From contig NC_135029.1 of assembly GCF_051020955.1 (NCBI RefSeq), forward strand, positions 3,124,001-3,188,000: a stretch of DNA of 64,000 bases. Direction: 5' to 3'. Within the stretch, counting starts at the first letter, position 1; every line of letters begins with the position of its first letter. Position numbers and translations under genes: made by a program. Under the pieces are notes generated by a model. That model searched no databases, was not told the DNA's origin, and was given only the letters and a program-made list of their open reading frames with translations. The DNA comes from Megalopta genalis (taxonomy: Eukaryota; Arthropoda; Insecta; Hymenoptera; Halictidae). Positions 46,595-60,419 of the stretch are shown here, piece by piece.

Positions 46595-49500
46595 AATTCG
46601 ATATAAATTTTAGTCACTCATTTTGTTATTATTTATAAAATACTTGAAATGATCCTGGATGTAAAAATCCTTCTGTCCTCAAAGTATGATTCTGTTTATG
46701 GTTATGTGTATTCTGTATATGATTATGATTATGTTATATCGACTATAGTGCTATATGTATACATCTGTGTAGATACGACAATAAACAATATGCAGTAAAC
46801 AATATAATTGATTGAAAAATGTATTTGGCATAAGTTAAATTTTGTTAACCACTTAGAAAATTTATTGTTGTTACCTTATCATTTTTACATCGCGTCACAC
46901 TATAAAATAGTTGGTGTCTTCGCTTTTGTGTAATATAACAGGATAAATATTTAAATAAGATAGTAAAGAATTTATATTCATAAAGTTCTCAGTTATAAAA
47001 TGAATACTTTGACTCTGATGTGATTCATATAAAACAGTACAACGATCGTTTATGTTTTCCTAACAGAGTTTGAAACTGCATCGTTTACAGTTTAAAATAA
47101 TACGCGAATGGTTTTCCTGTAATTGTTACAAATTCCTCGTAGCATATGTTAGGGTAGTATATGTTAGGTGATTAAAAATATGTTCATTAAAAAAAAATAT
47201 TATATTGCATTTTGAAGATGACAATACTTTTTGAATTGCCATATTTATTTCTTACGTGTAACGACAATATGTTAATAAAGTAATAAAGATATGATACATT
47301 TGTATATAATAATAACGCCATTTTCGAGCGTTTTATTATTAGATCCGCAGTTTCGCTTCATGTTACCTCTACAACTTAAAACTAAGCTACAATTTAACAA
47401 TTTCGGGCGCCACAACGACCATTACTGTGGGGATTTCTATTTTTACAAAAGTTCAAAACGATTTCGATTATTTGAACACCTTCTTCATGTTTCGCATTGA
47501 GTTAGTGTCGATCGAGCTGTCCGAGCATCACCAATGTGCCAAAAATCGCACATGTCCCAACAATATCGCATTACGAATCGCACGTTCTTCGAGATACACT
47601 GCCACGGTTATTAATATTTATAAGCCGTTACTAACTTTTAAACTAATCTCTGGACATTTGTAACGTGTTAGTTCTACTTGTGCGAGCACGTACTGCCGCA
47701 ATGCTGCAAAACAGTGTGCTCGAAAATAACAATGATTGCCGTGTTGTGTTTGTAGCTTAAGCCTGCAACTAACACTTGTTGTGTTGATAAGTTATTGCAC
47801 ATGGTATGGCCGATATTTTGGTAACGGTGACTATCATATTTAGAGATTGAAATTGTTATAATGAGATTGTTCCAAATAATATTTTGCATTTCGAAGCAAA
47901 TTTTACAATACATAGTGTCGTTATTGTTATCTTTTATTGAATAATTTATTTGTCGAACAATAGAGTTTACTAAACCCGCCTTTTTAAATACGAGAAGTTT
48001 AATTACGATTTGATTTTTTGATACAATTCGTTCCAAGTTATTTTCAGATGAACATATTGTTGAAATGATTCAACCACCTCGCGTAACAATTATTGATGTA
48101 CTTATAATACATATTATGGTGTGTATTGAAGTCAGACAATTTTGACTATGAGTATTAAATTATTATACATCGTCTTCATGTTTATTGTCGTATTATCCCT
48201 AACTATAGCGTATCTACGACGTACAAATATCATGTTAATAGTTAAGTATCGATAAATAACTACTAACTAACGATGTTCGTTACCTTTGAATTTCGTTTAT
48301 CTATTATGAGGTAACGTGCAGTGGTGGCTTCCATAAATATCCAATTGGTTTCAATGTGTTGGCTCTGCTCAAAGGATTTATTTACAATTCACCAGAACGT
48401 TTTATCATATAATTGGGTTCGCAAGAAGTACAGTTTGAAAATTCTACTTATTCGTGTAAATTACAATGAATTCAATATCGTTACTTATCGAATGTTACAA
48501 TCGCAAAATCTAGTAAGAAGTTCAAAATTATAAAATACGCTTTTCGTATGTTACGACCAATGTGCGCGGACACGAATTCCATTAAAAGAAAGTGCTTCAA
48601 TTAAAACATGGTAATTCGAAATGGAAGCTGTCCTCGAGCCACAACGACGACTGCATATAAGAAATATGTATATCTCAATTGACTTCGTTATACAATTATA
48701 CCAGAAAATGCAATATGAGATACGAGGACCTTCTGTAAATAATTTCGCGCTTTTATTTTCCTGCATTCGCGTTACGTGATGCTCGTTGATCGAAAGCTTC
48801 AACGATATTTAAAACAACAACAATTTTAGTATTTCTAACAACAAAGAGTTGCGATATCTTTTTCATCCTAGATAATTTCTGCATCTATTCCTAGTATTAA
48901 CGTGAAAGACATATTTTCTTATTATTGCACACTTTTACCGAGTAATCGTTCCGAATTTTCGTTACTTCATAAGATACGTGTATGAATTAGTTAATAATTA
49001 TATACGTCAATATATACTCTTAAAAAGGCTCTCAGAATTGATCGCTTACGAATTCCAGTTAATTTGCACACAGTTGATGATTAAGTTCGTTACCCTCGAG
49101 TCTTTGGAACTTTGTTTCGACCACTACCTATACACTTGCATAGTAAAATATCCGTATAAATTTTATTACATAATTTAGAAGCACCCTGATAACTATATTC
49201 TAGAATTATGTAAATATTGTTACACGCTAGAAGTCCTTGAACCACTCGAAATTCATGGGATTACAGACTCACGTGATTAACTTCATTACTTAACTTCCAT
49301 AAATTCACACGTTTTCTATCATACTATCCTCAACAAACTTTCAGATTGTAAACATTCTGTTTTGATTTCTTTACATCGCAAATAATAATTTCGTATACAT
49401 ACGTATGGTAGAGAACGTGCGAGAATAATCCTTTCACAATATATTGCTCATTTTTGTCATCAAATAGTCTTGAAAATGTTACAATTCCATGATCATGTCA

Positions 49501-50069
49501 ACCTGTAGTTACGACCACAATAAAATCACTACACAATTTTATATCTACACAACATTATGTGCCGGTTTTATCGTTGTCCACTTATTGTTTAACACGACCA
49601 TAATAGAAATAAAAAGAACTTAGTTAATAAAAAGTCCTATTACACGTTTAAGAAGTTCAAGGCTTTATAAAATTTAACTCTGTCAGTAACAAGATAAAAT
49701 AAAATAAATGAATTCGAGAGTTTCTCGTGTTTGAAATTTGACCGACTATGACTAAATAATAGCACACAATAATATTGCAACCATGTAAAACACATACACT
49801 ATATATAAAACTGTCAACAATCGTTATTTCCTTACCTAAACGCGTCGTTAATCGAATATATGATATTTTTGGGACATATCTTACATATCCTATGCCGCAA
49901 CACGTACCTCCTTTATATATGTATATTTACGTGTAACTGGTACTCCGAGCATATAAACAAAAAACAAATACAGGTTAATAACACGTTGCAAAGAACTCAA
50001 AGCAATTACTTTTGAGACCCGATGTTATTTTCGACGAGGAAAATTGAGGAACGGGATTTAAGTCATCGC
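46595..50069. other. Gene-poor AT-rich interval
   Basis: No convincing gene. Short ORFs (47291-47663 plus, 47674-48036 minus, 48321-49178) have no recognisable product and no supporting splice or codon signal. Confidence 0.55.
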
Positions 50070-50247
50070 TAGACTGCGGATTCCTATGCAAAATAAGCAT
50101 TGCCTGCATTATTTGTAAAATACAGAAGCTACATAGACATTTATTTCTCTTCGAGTTGAAAATAATATAATAGTATTTTGAAATTCTTTTAATGTTTTGC
50201 ATTTGGTATACCAATTTTTGTCCGAAGTATAGAAAATCCGCAGTCTA
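50070..50247. mobile_element. TA-target MITE copy, 178 bp
   Basis: TA-GACTGCGGATTCCTATGCA at left, TAGAAAATCCGCAGTC-TA at right. Same family as the nested pair near 21.9 kb. Confidence 0.82.
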
Positions 50248-50382
50248 GTCACCACTTTATTTGTTTCGTAATTAAGTCGTTTAGTACTTCTCGATAAAAA
50301 AAGAGTATTTTACAGAGGAGATTACAAAGAATTTGATTATACACAATTTCGTCGAAAAAATCGAATCAAGTAATACGGTGAT

Positions 50383-50576
50383 TAGACTGCGGATCTTTAC
50401 GCAAAATCTCGAATTGATTTAATTTACAAATATATTCGAATTGAAGAAATGCTTCCGTCGTCATCAAAACGATTACAAAAAGAAAATCAAAAGGCTATTG
50501 GACCTTGTTAACTTGCACGTTTTCTTGCATTTGAAAAATCTGTGTATGCCATGAGTGCATGAAGATCCGAGGTCTA
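50383..50576. mobile_element. TA-target MITE copy, 194 bp
   Basis: TA-GACTGCGGATCTTTACGCA at left, TGAAGATCCGAGGTC-TA at right. It lies only 135 bp from the previous copy. Confidence 0.8.
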
Positions 50577-51342
50577 GTGATAACATGTGTACTTACTAAT
50601 CCTTGTACCAATATACATAATTGGAATTCCTAGCATCGGGTCTAAAAAGCGGTACAATACAAATCTACATGTAAGAGCAGGGTACACGTTAACTCTGCAT
50701 ACATATGCGATAAACAGCACACGTGACGCCACATAATACTGCACTACCTTACAAGCATGAAAATTTCCGTATAATACAAACTCTAATTACGATATTTTTT
50801 TTTTTAAACAAAAAAGAAACAAGAGAAACACGTCGAGAAATAAATACAATTTAATTACAACGATAAACGCTTTTATCAAAACATCAAAAAAAAACACACA
50901 TTTTTAAACAAGAGCCAGTCTTTTCGGGGAATCGCGAAGAAGATACTAAATAAAGAAAGAAATTTTTTTTCGACTAGTTCAAGAGCAGATCTATTTAGGA
51001 TGAGCACAATACATGTAACATGTACGTATAATAATAACGATCGACATCTGATTCGGCCGTGCGATAAAGGCTGAGTACAGTATATACCAGAATTGTTCCT
51101 CATGTTCACGTTATATAAATTCCTGTTGCTGATCGTACTATCTGCCAAACATTTCCAATGGTAAGACGATAACAATCTGCGCCGAAGCCATGAACATCCA
51201 GCTTATAAACGCGTTCAATGTCATCTCGATATTAAAGACAAAATTAAAAAAGACTTGTACATTAGAATGTTATTGTCGAACAACTGTTACGTCTCTCAAC
51301 AACCGAGCAACAATCCCGATCCTTAGACTCACTGGTTGATCT

Positions 51343-54239
51343 TCATCGATTTTGTTCTTTGTCCTCTAAAAACGTCCATTGCTCCAGCTTCTTCGCAGCA
51401 GAGTCCGACTGCTTCAGCTCCTGATTCGAGTCCGAGTCGTCGGCGGTCTTCGATTCGCTGGGCTTGTACTCGGACACATAGATCACCTGCTTCTCGGCGT
51501 TCCCCTTTTTATTCGTCTTGGCCATGTCCGTTCTTCTAGGAGGAACCGGGGGCTTCTTGTTCGAGGTCTTCCCGTTCGACGTCGTTTTGATTTCGTTCTG
51601 GCCTGGTCTCCTCTCTTTCCCGCCCATAATACAAAGCGTGTCACTGTTCTCCTCGACGTCGCCTTGGAGCTTCTCCCTATTCGGCGAGAGCTTGATCTCC
51701 GTGATGTACGTCATCTTCTGCGGCATCGGCGTGTTCGGCAGGGACGGCCGGTTGTCGAAGTCCTGCGGATTGTAGTCCATCGACTCACCGACCAGGCCGC
51801 TGTCCTCACTGTTCTCACCACTGGAAACACTGATATTGTTAATGTTGCGTCGGTAGTCGCGGTCGAACAAGTTCTTGCTGCTCACGGTCACACCGGATCC
51901 GAACTCGTAACCATCCTCGTCCTCGTCGTTCTCTCGCTCGATCCTTTGACTAGTCGGGACTTCGATTACGCGTTTCGTCGGCAAAGTGAAGTCGATTGAC
52001 GATGTTTCGCTGACGTTCTCTCTGTGCTTTAGCGTCGCACCGTGCGGATGCGGTATAGAGTTCGATACCTCTTCGTCCTGGATCGTCATCGAATCGGCGC
52101 CATTGCCTTCGGCCGAGTTCGTCGAGTACTCTTGCAAGGGTATCGGCGTGGACGACCGTTTCGAGGAGAACGCTCTCTTCTTGCACGCTTCGTGGCGGTT
52201 GCAGTTGTCCGAGCACACGTGACAGCCTCTCTTCACGGTTACCTTTGTCGCCGGCTCCTCTTCGACTTCCTTCTTCCCAGCGTAAGAAATCGGCTCGTTG
52301 CCGTCCGATAGCGAACCGTCGTCCTTCCAGCTCTTGAAGCGGAACGGGTCGAACTTCGAGGACTCCGAGAAGCTCGGCGACTTCTCCGCATACGCTTCGA
52401 AGTGTTTCAAGGCTTTAGCGAAGTCCTTGTTCACCGGTTTTTCCTCTTCGTCCGAGGAATCCTCCGTAGCCGCAGCGTCTTCGGTGAAATCGTCGGGCAA
52501 CGATGTTCTTTCTATGAACTTCCGCTCCATCTCGTCCGGAGTCGGACTTTTGACGACGGTGCCGTCATTGACGATTCTAGCCAACGAGTTATCCTCGTCA
52601 GGATTGAACATTCGCTCCGCGTGAATAAATTCTTCCGTGAGTCTCTTGCTTAGAGGTAGATTGAACAGCTCGATGCTGGTTTCATCGTCTCCTGCAGCTT
52701 CTTCCTTCAGCGCAACGCTGTCGTCCTTCAGCTTGATCTCTATAGCGGACTTTGACCGTTCCAAAGAATCGCTGCCAGTCTTCATGGTCCTCAGTTTTTT
52801 CGGCCTGTCGTCGTGATCGTGTTTCTTGCGCCACACCACGTCTTCCAGGTTGCCCCACTCGCTCGACTTCTTCAGCAGCCGCCTGTCGAATGTGTCCATC
52901 TGATCGAGCTTGGTCAAGTCCTCGGTGGACTCGTTAATATCCTCCGGCGGAAGTGGCGCCTTGCGTTTCTTCGTGCCGGTGTCCGTCATGTCCAAGCTCT
53001 GAGCCCTCTCCAAGGTCGCCGACGTTCTGCACTCGTACTTCGACAGGTCGCCCAAGCTCGCAGCTTTCCTGTAAACGTCATCCTCGTCGTCGTCGTCGTT
53101 CGTCTCCGGTATCGGTGTCCGGTGGATGGTGATGTCGGCCGAGTTCAGCTCGATGGTCGTGAAGTTGTTTTGTATCTCGCTGTCGGTGTCGGACTCCGAA
53201 TGTCTGGCGTCGATCATTAGACCTTCCATCTTCTGGTCCCCTCGCGAATTCGGCTTCTCCGTGTCGTCGCGCACTTTTTTCACGTAATCGGTCAGGGACT
53301 CCGCGTAATCGGTGATACTGTTGATCTCGTCCTCTTTCCTCGATTCGTGCCCCTTTGTCGCGGCGTCCTTCTTCGCGGGAGACGCTTGCTCAGTTTCGTG
53401 GCTGTTGCCCTTCGGCGGCTGCGGCGCTTTTCTTTTGTTCTTCTGTACATTCTTCTGGTCGTCCGTTTCAACGGTCTCGACGTTCTTCTGCGGACTCAAT
53501 AGCTCCGAGCTATTTTTCCGGTTTCTGCGAGCGGCTATGGCTGCGTTATGCACTTCCGCGGGCACTTCCGAGGGAATGTGAATCGTCGTGTCTCCGTCCC
53601 TCTCATCCTTCGACGACATATCCGCGCCGTGGTTCTCGGAGACCTCGGTCCTCGCCTTCGGTGTACTTAACGCCTGGGCGTTCTGTTGACGCTGAGCTTC
53701 CTCCTTCTTGTCGCCAACGTGAAAACCTTTGCCCGTGTTCGACAGGTGCTTCTCCGTGTCCAGCTTCTTCGAGTTCCGTCTCTCGAGATTCGTGTTGTGC
53801 TCGTTCTGATTCTCGATACGGTGGACCGTGCCGTCCAGCGCCGGCAGAACTTTGATGCCGAATTTTTGGTGATTGCTCTTCGCCTCGTCCTGACGTTTCT
53901 CGTACTGGTTGATCGGCGTCGATTTCGTCGACTTCAACGTCGAGTTCATCGTCGAGTAACTCGAGTTCACCGACTCGTTCGGATCGACGATGAACAGCCT
54001 TTTCGCGACGCATTTCGACTGCGAGAGCTCCGGAATCGATTGGCTTCTGTACAAAGGATGGCAGATCCTGGCTCCACTAGGGCCGACGGTTTTCTTCAGC
54101 AACGTGGTCGGCTTCGATCCAGTGCCACCGCTTTCGACTTCGAGTTTCACGTCGTACGGCGAGGCGTAACTTAGGATCGTTAGGGCGTCCTCGTACACCA
54201 TGCTTCGGAAACTAATTTTTACACTGACGATGCGATCCC
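51343..54239 (-). CDS. Membrane-PDZ gene exon 4: rest of PDZ and long disordered tail
   Basis: Acceptor GATTCCAG followed by GG that completes Gly, then DRIVSVKISFRSMVYEDALT. The exon is 2.9 kb, GC-rich compared with its introns. The Met in the longer open frame (54324) is intronic. Acidic runs, Ser-rich stretches and three poly-Pro motifs are listed under the gene entry. Stop TGA at 51343-51345. Plus-strand ORFs across this exon are antisense shadows. Confidence 0.93.
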
Positions 54240-56034
54240 CTGGAATCATATACAATACTCGATCAGCTCTCAGTTGCCGTCTAACTTGAGTTGTTTTATT
54301 TTGCGATTGAATGCGACTGGACACAGATTATCTTAAACGCTAGAATTAATTATCCTCACCTTGTGGTAAAAACAAGTACTGGAAATTATTGTTGTTATTT
54401 CATTACATACTAAGCAAGCCGAGGCTGTCGATAAAATCGTTTTTAGGTCTCGCGAGTCTTAGCAAAAACGTCTGCAAGGCAACGTTTAGTGTTATTAAAG
54501 TCGTCGATAATAAAAGAGTACGTGGACTTTTTACAATAAAAGACCTTTAATACTTCAATAATAATAGAAATTATTACAGAGAATGTTCCAATAGCGTTAT
54601 TAACGATAATATATTAGTAATAGGGGGCTGAGTAACGGTATAAAATAGCAACAATAATGGAAATAATAATACAGTAATATAGTAATAACGATAATAACAA
54701 TAAGATCAAGAAATTGTTTATGTTCTATGTTGTCAGTATTAGTAATCATGTCTCTTGGTTATATCATTTTTATCAACACTAATGAACCATTCGCTGCTGA
54801 GCTTGAAACAATTGTGATCAATGGACTGCAGATTTTATGCATTTACGACAAAAATGAGTAGATCAAATGCAAAGCAATAAAATAGTACAAAGAATTTGAA
54901 AGACACTGTTCTTTAATAACTTTGGTATTTTTAGAACTCAAGTGAATAAGAAGATGCTTTGTACTTACTGTATGTTACTTTTTAACATCAAAATAACAGT
55001 AGATTTTACCACGATCTGGGGTCTAGCTGGTGTAAAGAGAGGTCTACGACACTTATAGAAAATTACTAACCAGGGTGTATTCGACCAGATTCTGATGCAG
55101 GCCCACGGTGTAGGAGGTCTTTAACAAAAATACCCTCCCTCATGTTGCCGCAAATATTAAATCCAAGTCCTGTGAAGTCCCGGCTCTTCAAGCTGACTAC
55201 ACTGACCTTGGTGGCTTTAGGCTGCGAAAAAGAAAATTATGTTTTATAAATAACAATTTAATATTTCCCTAATTTAGTTTGCACAACATTTATGGAAATA
55301 ATTAAAAACGTATGCTTCTTTTAAAAATGTGTATCATCTTTTAAAAACTTCGCTAGGAATGAGGTAAATATTGGCGAAGCACAGTGTTCTTTTCTGAATA
55401 TTATATTCTTTCCTGAAATTGATTTAAATCGTATAACAAACAGAAATAAAAGTGTGTAGAAACAATAGAATTTTGTTGTTGACGCGATTAAGATTATTCA
55501 TGTAGCATGCGAAGGGTAATTAAAACCGTAGTCACATTCGTAATTGAAAATAATGGACGATAACATTGTAATTCAACTTATACGCAACGGACTTCCTCTT
55601 CGCCGAGAAACGCAGAGGAGGCACGTATCGGCCATAGCTAGATTAACTGTACGCACTGCCAAATTTGGTCATGCCAAATACTTGTTAGTGCGTTTGGAAT
55701 ATCGAAATAAAGTTCTCCTTTGTGTGTATTACGAAGCCACGATCATTTCTGTTTAACAACAACTTTTCATTGTCTGTTTCAAATTTAGATCTTCGCGAAC
55801 TATTTTATGGAAATGACGTTTTTAATGAATGATTCATTTGAATAATTAAGGAGCACATTTAATTTAAAATGGAGTATACGTTTTCTGTATTATTATAATT
55901 ATTATTATTGTAAAGAAAAACTGTTTGCTTCTATATGTCTTTTACTTTTCTGTGGTTGGAATAGTAGCTATTTTTCTTGCGAAAGGAATCTTGAAAGATT
56001 TCGTTTTATTATTTGCGATTAAATAAATAAATAA

Positions 56035-56092
<58 letters not shown>

Positions 56093-56228
56093 GTGCAACC
56101 GTGAATAATTTATTTATTTAATCGCAAATAATAAAACGAAATCTTTCAAGATTCCTTTCGCAAGAAAAATAGCTACTATTCCAACCACAGAAAAGTAAAA
56201 GACATGTAGAAGCAAACAGTTTTTCTTT

Positions 56229-56269
<41 letters not shown>

Positions 56270-59200
56270 TGCATATTCTATGTGAATAACCTTATTGAAC
56301 ATTCTAAGCGGGGTAGATTTGTGTGTCCTTTTGTCAAGTCACGACAGAAAATGCACGACGAATAAATTTTGTTCGTATACCGGTTTGTTGCCGGGAAAAT
56401 CGACACGGAATGTATTTATCTCATTCTCGTGCGATCGTGCTTACAGTAAGTAGAAACAGCGAGTAATGAACAGACACACTAATAGATTCTTATTCAGTAC
56501 GTCGCAGATGCGGCAAACTTTCAATTCAGCGTTTACAAAACCGAAATGTTGCGTAAGGAAATTTTCTATCATTTTCAATATATTATTAACGTATTTACCA
56601 TCCCATTCTACCAAACTTTTTAAACCTCGTGACTAAATTGCAAGTAAGTATGTTTGTTGAGACATCTGTTAAAATTATTAAAAATTTGTTGAAAATCACT
56701 GTAAGATTGCATTAGTGATATCTATAAAAATTGAGATCTAAAACAATAAACATATGAACTTATATCAGGGCTACGTAAGTATTTTCTTTTAGATCAAATA
56801 AATATCGTCACCTTGTTCGTTAATGTGATTTATCATTACACATATTTTCCAACTAGATTTATTAATATTTAGTGCGTTAATTGTGAAATTAATCTGTATC
56901 AAATATTAACTAAAATAAAGTTCTGTATAGATATTAAAAAACGATATTCCTTATGAATATTTTGTTTTCGCCATTGAGAATTCCATCATTAAAAGCATTA
57001 CACGAATAGGTGGGAAATTCTCATTTTTACAACCGTTTAAATATGTTTCCGCGTATTTCGATCTTATTCTTGTTCTCCATAGTCATTCAAATATTTAAAT
57101 AACTTGTTTTACGAGTAACCATTGCGGCACAAGGAAAAATATTTCTAAAAATATTATTAACAGGTTGTACGAATTTTTATGCGGCGAATGGTTGGCGCAT
57201 AAAAGCCGGAAATCTGTTTGAAAAAAGCTCGTCGCTTGACTGAATCGAAGAATCGGACAAGAAAAGTACTTACGCCGACATAAGAATCGTCGAGAGGTTT
57301 TCGCTTATCGTTGCGATTAGTTGATCCTAGACCCAAGGACGTCCAAGATGTAGACCATCGTACAGAATCTTTACCTGGAGTGTCGCCGCCGGATGCCATA
57401 GATACCACGCCTTCTCGAGTTCGATTAGCCGTCGACACGGTGACATCCTTGAAACACGGATTGTCGAAGGCATAGGCTTCTTCAACGATCTCTGGGTCCG
57501 TTACGAGTACCAGATGTTTCCCTGAACAAATTTTTGTTAAGCATTTATTTTCTACTTGAACTCGCTAGAAAGATCCTTAGACCGTGAATTTTTCTATTGT
57601 CCTAATTTCTATCGTCTCTGTCTTTCTTACCATTTTTACTACATTTTTATCCAATTTTTACTACTTATGGTTGAAGTACGTTTAAAAGTTCTCAGCTGAA
57701 TAATGTAGGTAACAAAGAATGGTTAATAAAAATTACTGGAATTAATGACTATTGGCATTTTCATGTTTAACATTTCATTCTTTATTAAATTATAACTTCG
57801 CGTATCACCTATTTGACAATACAATATGAATTTTTTAACAAGAAATTTGTTAAGAAAGCGTATAAAATAAAGCTGAGCGGAATTTCAAATGTCTTAGAGT
57901 GTTGCACGCGATAATGGAATTGTTATTTCTAAATTAAAAACGTTGGGTAACTTTTTTGAATAGGGTACAAGGTACGAAAATACCTAAAAATGTGTTAGGT
58001 ACAATGCATTATTATTTTAAGAATAACGTCCGATCATATGTGGCACAACGATTTTATGTGGGTTAATAGGTCATCATGTTTATAGTGTGTATTTGCTAAT
58101 GAGACAAATACTGCTAGAACGTAATGACCGTATATGTGATTATTATAGTAGATATCTCGTGAAATAAGAAATGTGTAAATTTGTGAAAACATGCGACTTA
58201 TGCAAACGCGTAGCAAATAGCTTTTTCCACGAACCACTGATCTGTCTATATTTATGGACAAAACCGTCTATGAATTATTATCGTAAAATGATGCCGCGAT
58301 TGCCAACATCTGATTCAAGATTCGTTTCTCATCAAATTTCTCGAAATCGGGCTCCGATAATTGACAATGGGCTAGTAACGAACAATATTTTAGTAAGTTC
58401 TGCCGACGTTTCTCAAATTGTTTTTGGCTCCCTCGTTCTGAACAGTGCTCGAGCTATTCGATTCCGCTTACTTGAGCTCATTTATGGCCATTTTTCATAT
58501 GCAGATGAGCCTTAATAAGCGGCAAGAAAGTGGAGTTCCACTATGGCAGGAGAACTGCCGAGAGTTAGGTGTGTCTCGAGCGAATGATATCAAGATACTT
58601 GTACACGATTGCCACGACACTTTCGGTTCACTTCTACGCGATTTGTAGATACTAGATTTTAGAAGAAAACGCACGTGTAATCAGCGTAGAAAACTTACGC
58701 AACACCGTTTAGGAAAGTTTCGGAGACTTCAAAAATGCTTCGAGGAGAGAGAACGTTGCTTACGGCCCATCGGTTTCGTTATTATGTAGTTTATGTCATC
58801 GTAAACGGTGATATCATCGAGCAGATTTATACTTATTTAGTACGTTTAGCAAGGTGATGCAGGCAGCATACACGTATGCACGTATCAAGAATTAAGCATT
58901 CCATTGTGGCGCTTCCAAAGTGCACATTCTAACAGTACATTATTCTAATCGGTTCTTTGTGTGCATTTTGTTGTTATTAATATCGGACGGTCAACGTATA
59001 ATGAAGATTACGCTTTCATTTAAAATTTCGAGTTCTGAGAATACCGCGAAAATTCTACGTTATCTTATAGTAGATTGTTTGCATTTACGAAAAAAAAAAT
59101 TAGTACAACAAATGCAGAACAGTAGAAAGATTCGAGAAATTTAAGAACAAGCAGATAGATCGTTCTTAACTGATTACTGCTTCTTGCAATTGGTATATAC

Positions 59201-60355
59201 GATCCTTATTTTGCATAAAGATCCGCAATTCACTTGTGAGTCATATTTGGAACATGAATTCTATCGAAACGATAGAACGAGACGTGTTTAACAGTACCCA
59301 CTGATATGCATTTAAAGAATTCGATAAAGCATTTCTTCGATGCATTTTAAAAAGGCACTAGACTTGAACTAATTGATGTTAAAAAATGCGCTTGCCTGAA
59401 AGGTATGTGCTTCAGTTAGTAGTAACCTTCTGCTTCGTTAATCTAAATGTTTGCGCGATATTTCGCGATTCGAATAATTTAGAAATTGAAAAGAATGTTA
59501 TGAACACGGAGCAACTGGCTTCAACGTAGCAATAAGAAATGTCTTTCTCTTGTAGTATTTCAAGGTGTTAATTTCTACATACGAATTTTTTTTTTCTCAA
59601 TTCGATGTCTATCGACCTCAATGGATTTATATTATCCGAGTCTGCTATAGAATTCTTTTTTGAAGAGCACTATAAATTGATTTTTTCGTTAGAGGTCAAT
59701 ATCACTAGATCTCTATTAATCATCGCGTAATCTTTACATTCGAGTACGCATTCGTTTCAACTGTTTTGTTGTTATAATGTATCGCCCGTGCAAACTAATA
59801 ATAGTTAAGTGCCTCCTGCTGATAACGACACATGACTCAGTGGACTGAATTTTTTGTAGAAAATACACAAACAACCTTGAGACGACCGGTATTTTATGTT
59901 TTTCATTCACAAGACTCCCGTGTCACTGTAAAATACGATTCTGTGGCTTATAACTTCTTTAATATTGCCTTTGCTACATATTGTTCATTATTCATTCATT
60001 AGTACAGATTTAAATGTGTAAACAACCAAATGATTTTGTTTATACGAAGCGAAGCGTTTTAGTAGCTGAATTGTCGCTAAACATAGACTAACAAATTGTA
60101 TAAAATACTTTCTACGTAAAATGCGTTTACTGAAACGTATATTTTGCGTAATGTGTTCTCCAAGACGTGTATTTTGCGTAATATCTTTCCTAAAACGTAA
60201 ATTATTTGGCACGGCAGCGCGTGACTTCTTTACTTAATGCAAAAGATTACGAACTGCTAACGCACCGATAACGAAGATATTATCGAACTGTTTTCAGCCT
60301 GAATGAAATGTTTTTAATTGTAATAAAATCTCTATTATTGGAGTCTCTGATTATC

Positions 60356-60419
<64 letters not shown>

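Noticed and set aside
51379..51999. Long plus-strand ORFs across the membrane-PDZ exon 4 (51379-51999, 53355-53855, 53686-54174 and others)
   Set aside because: Antisense shadows of a well-supported 2.9-kb exon.
54240..54324. N-terminal extension of the 993-codon ORF (MSSRIQSQNK)
   Set aside because: Lies upstream of a phase-compatible acceptor (GATTCCAG) that joins the two halves of the PDZ domain, so it is intron.
58171..58515. 114-codon plus-strand ORF in intron 1 of the membrane-PDZ gene
   Set aside because: No recognised domain, no splice or promoter context; length is possible by chance.
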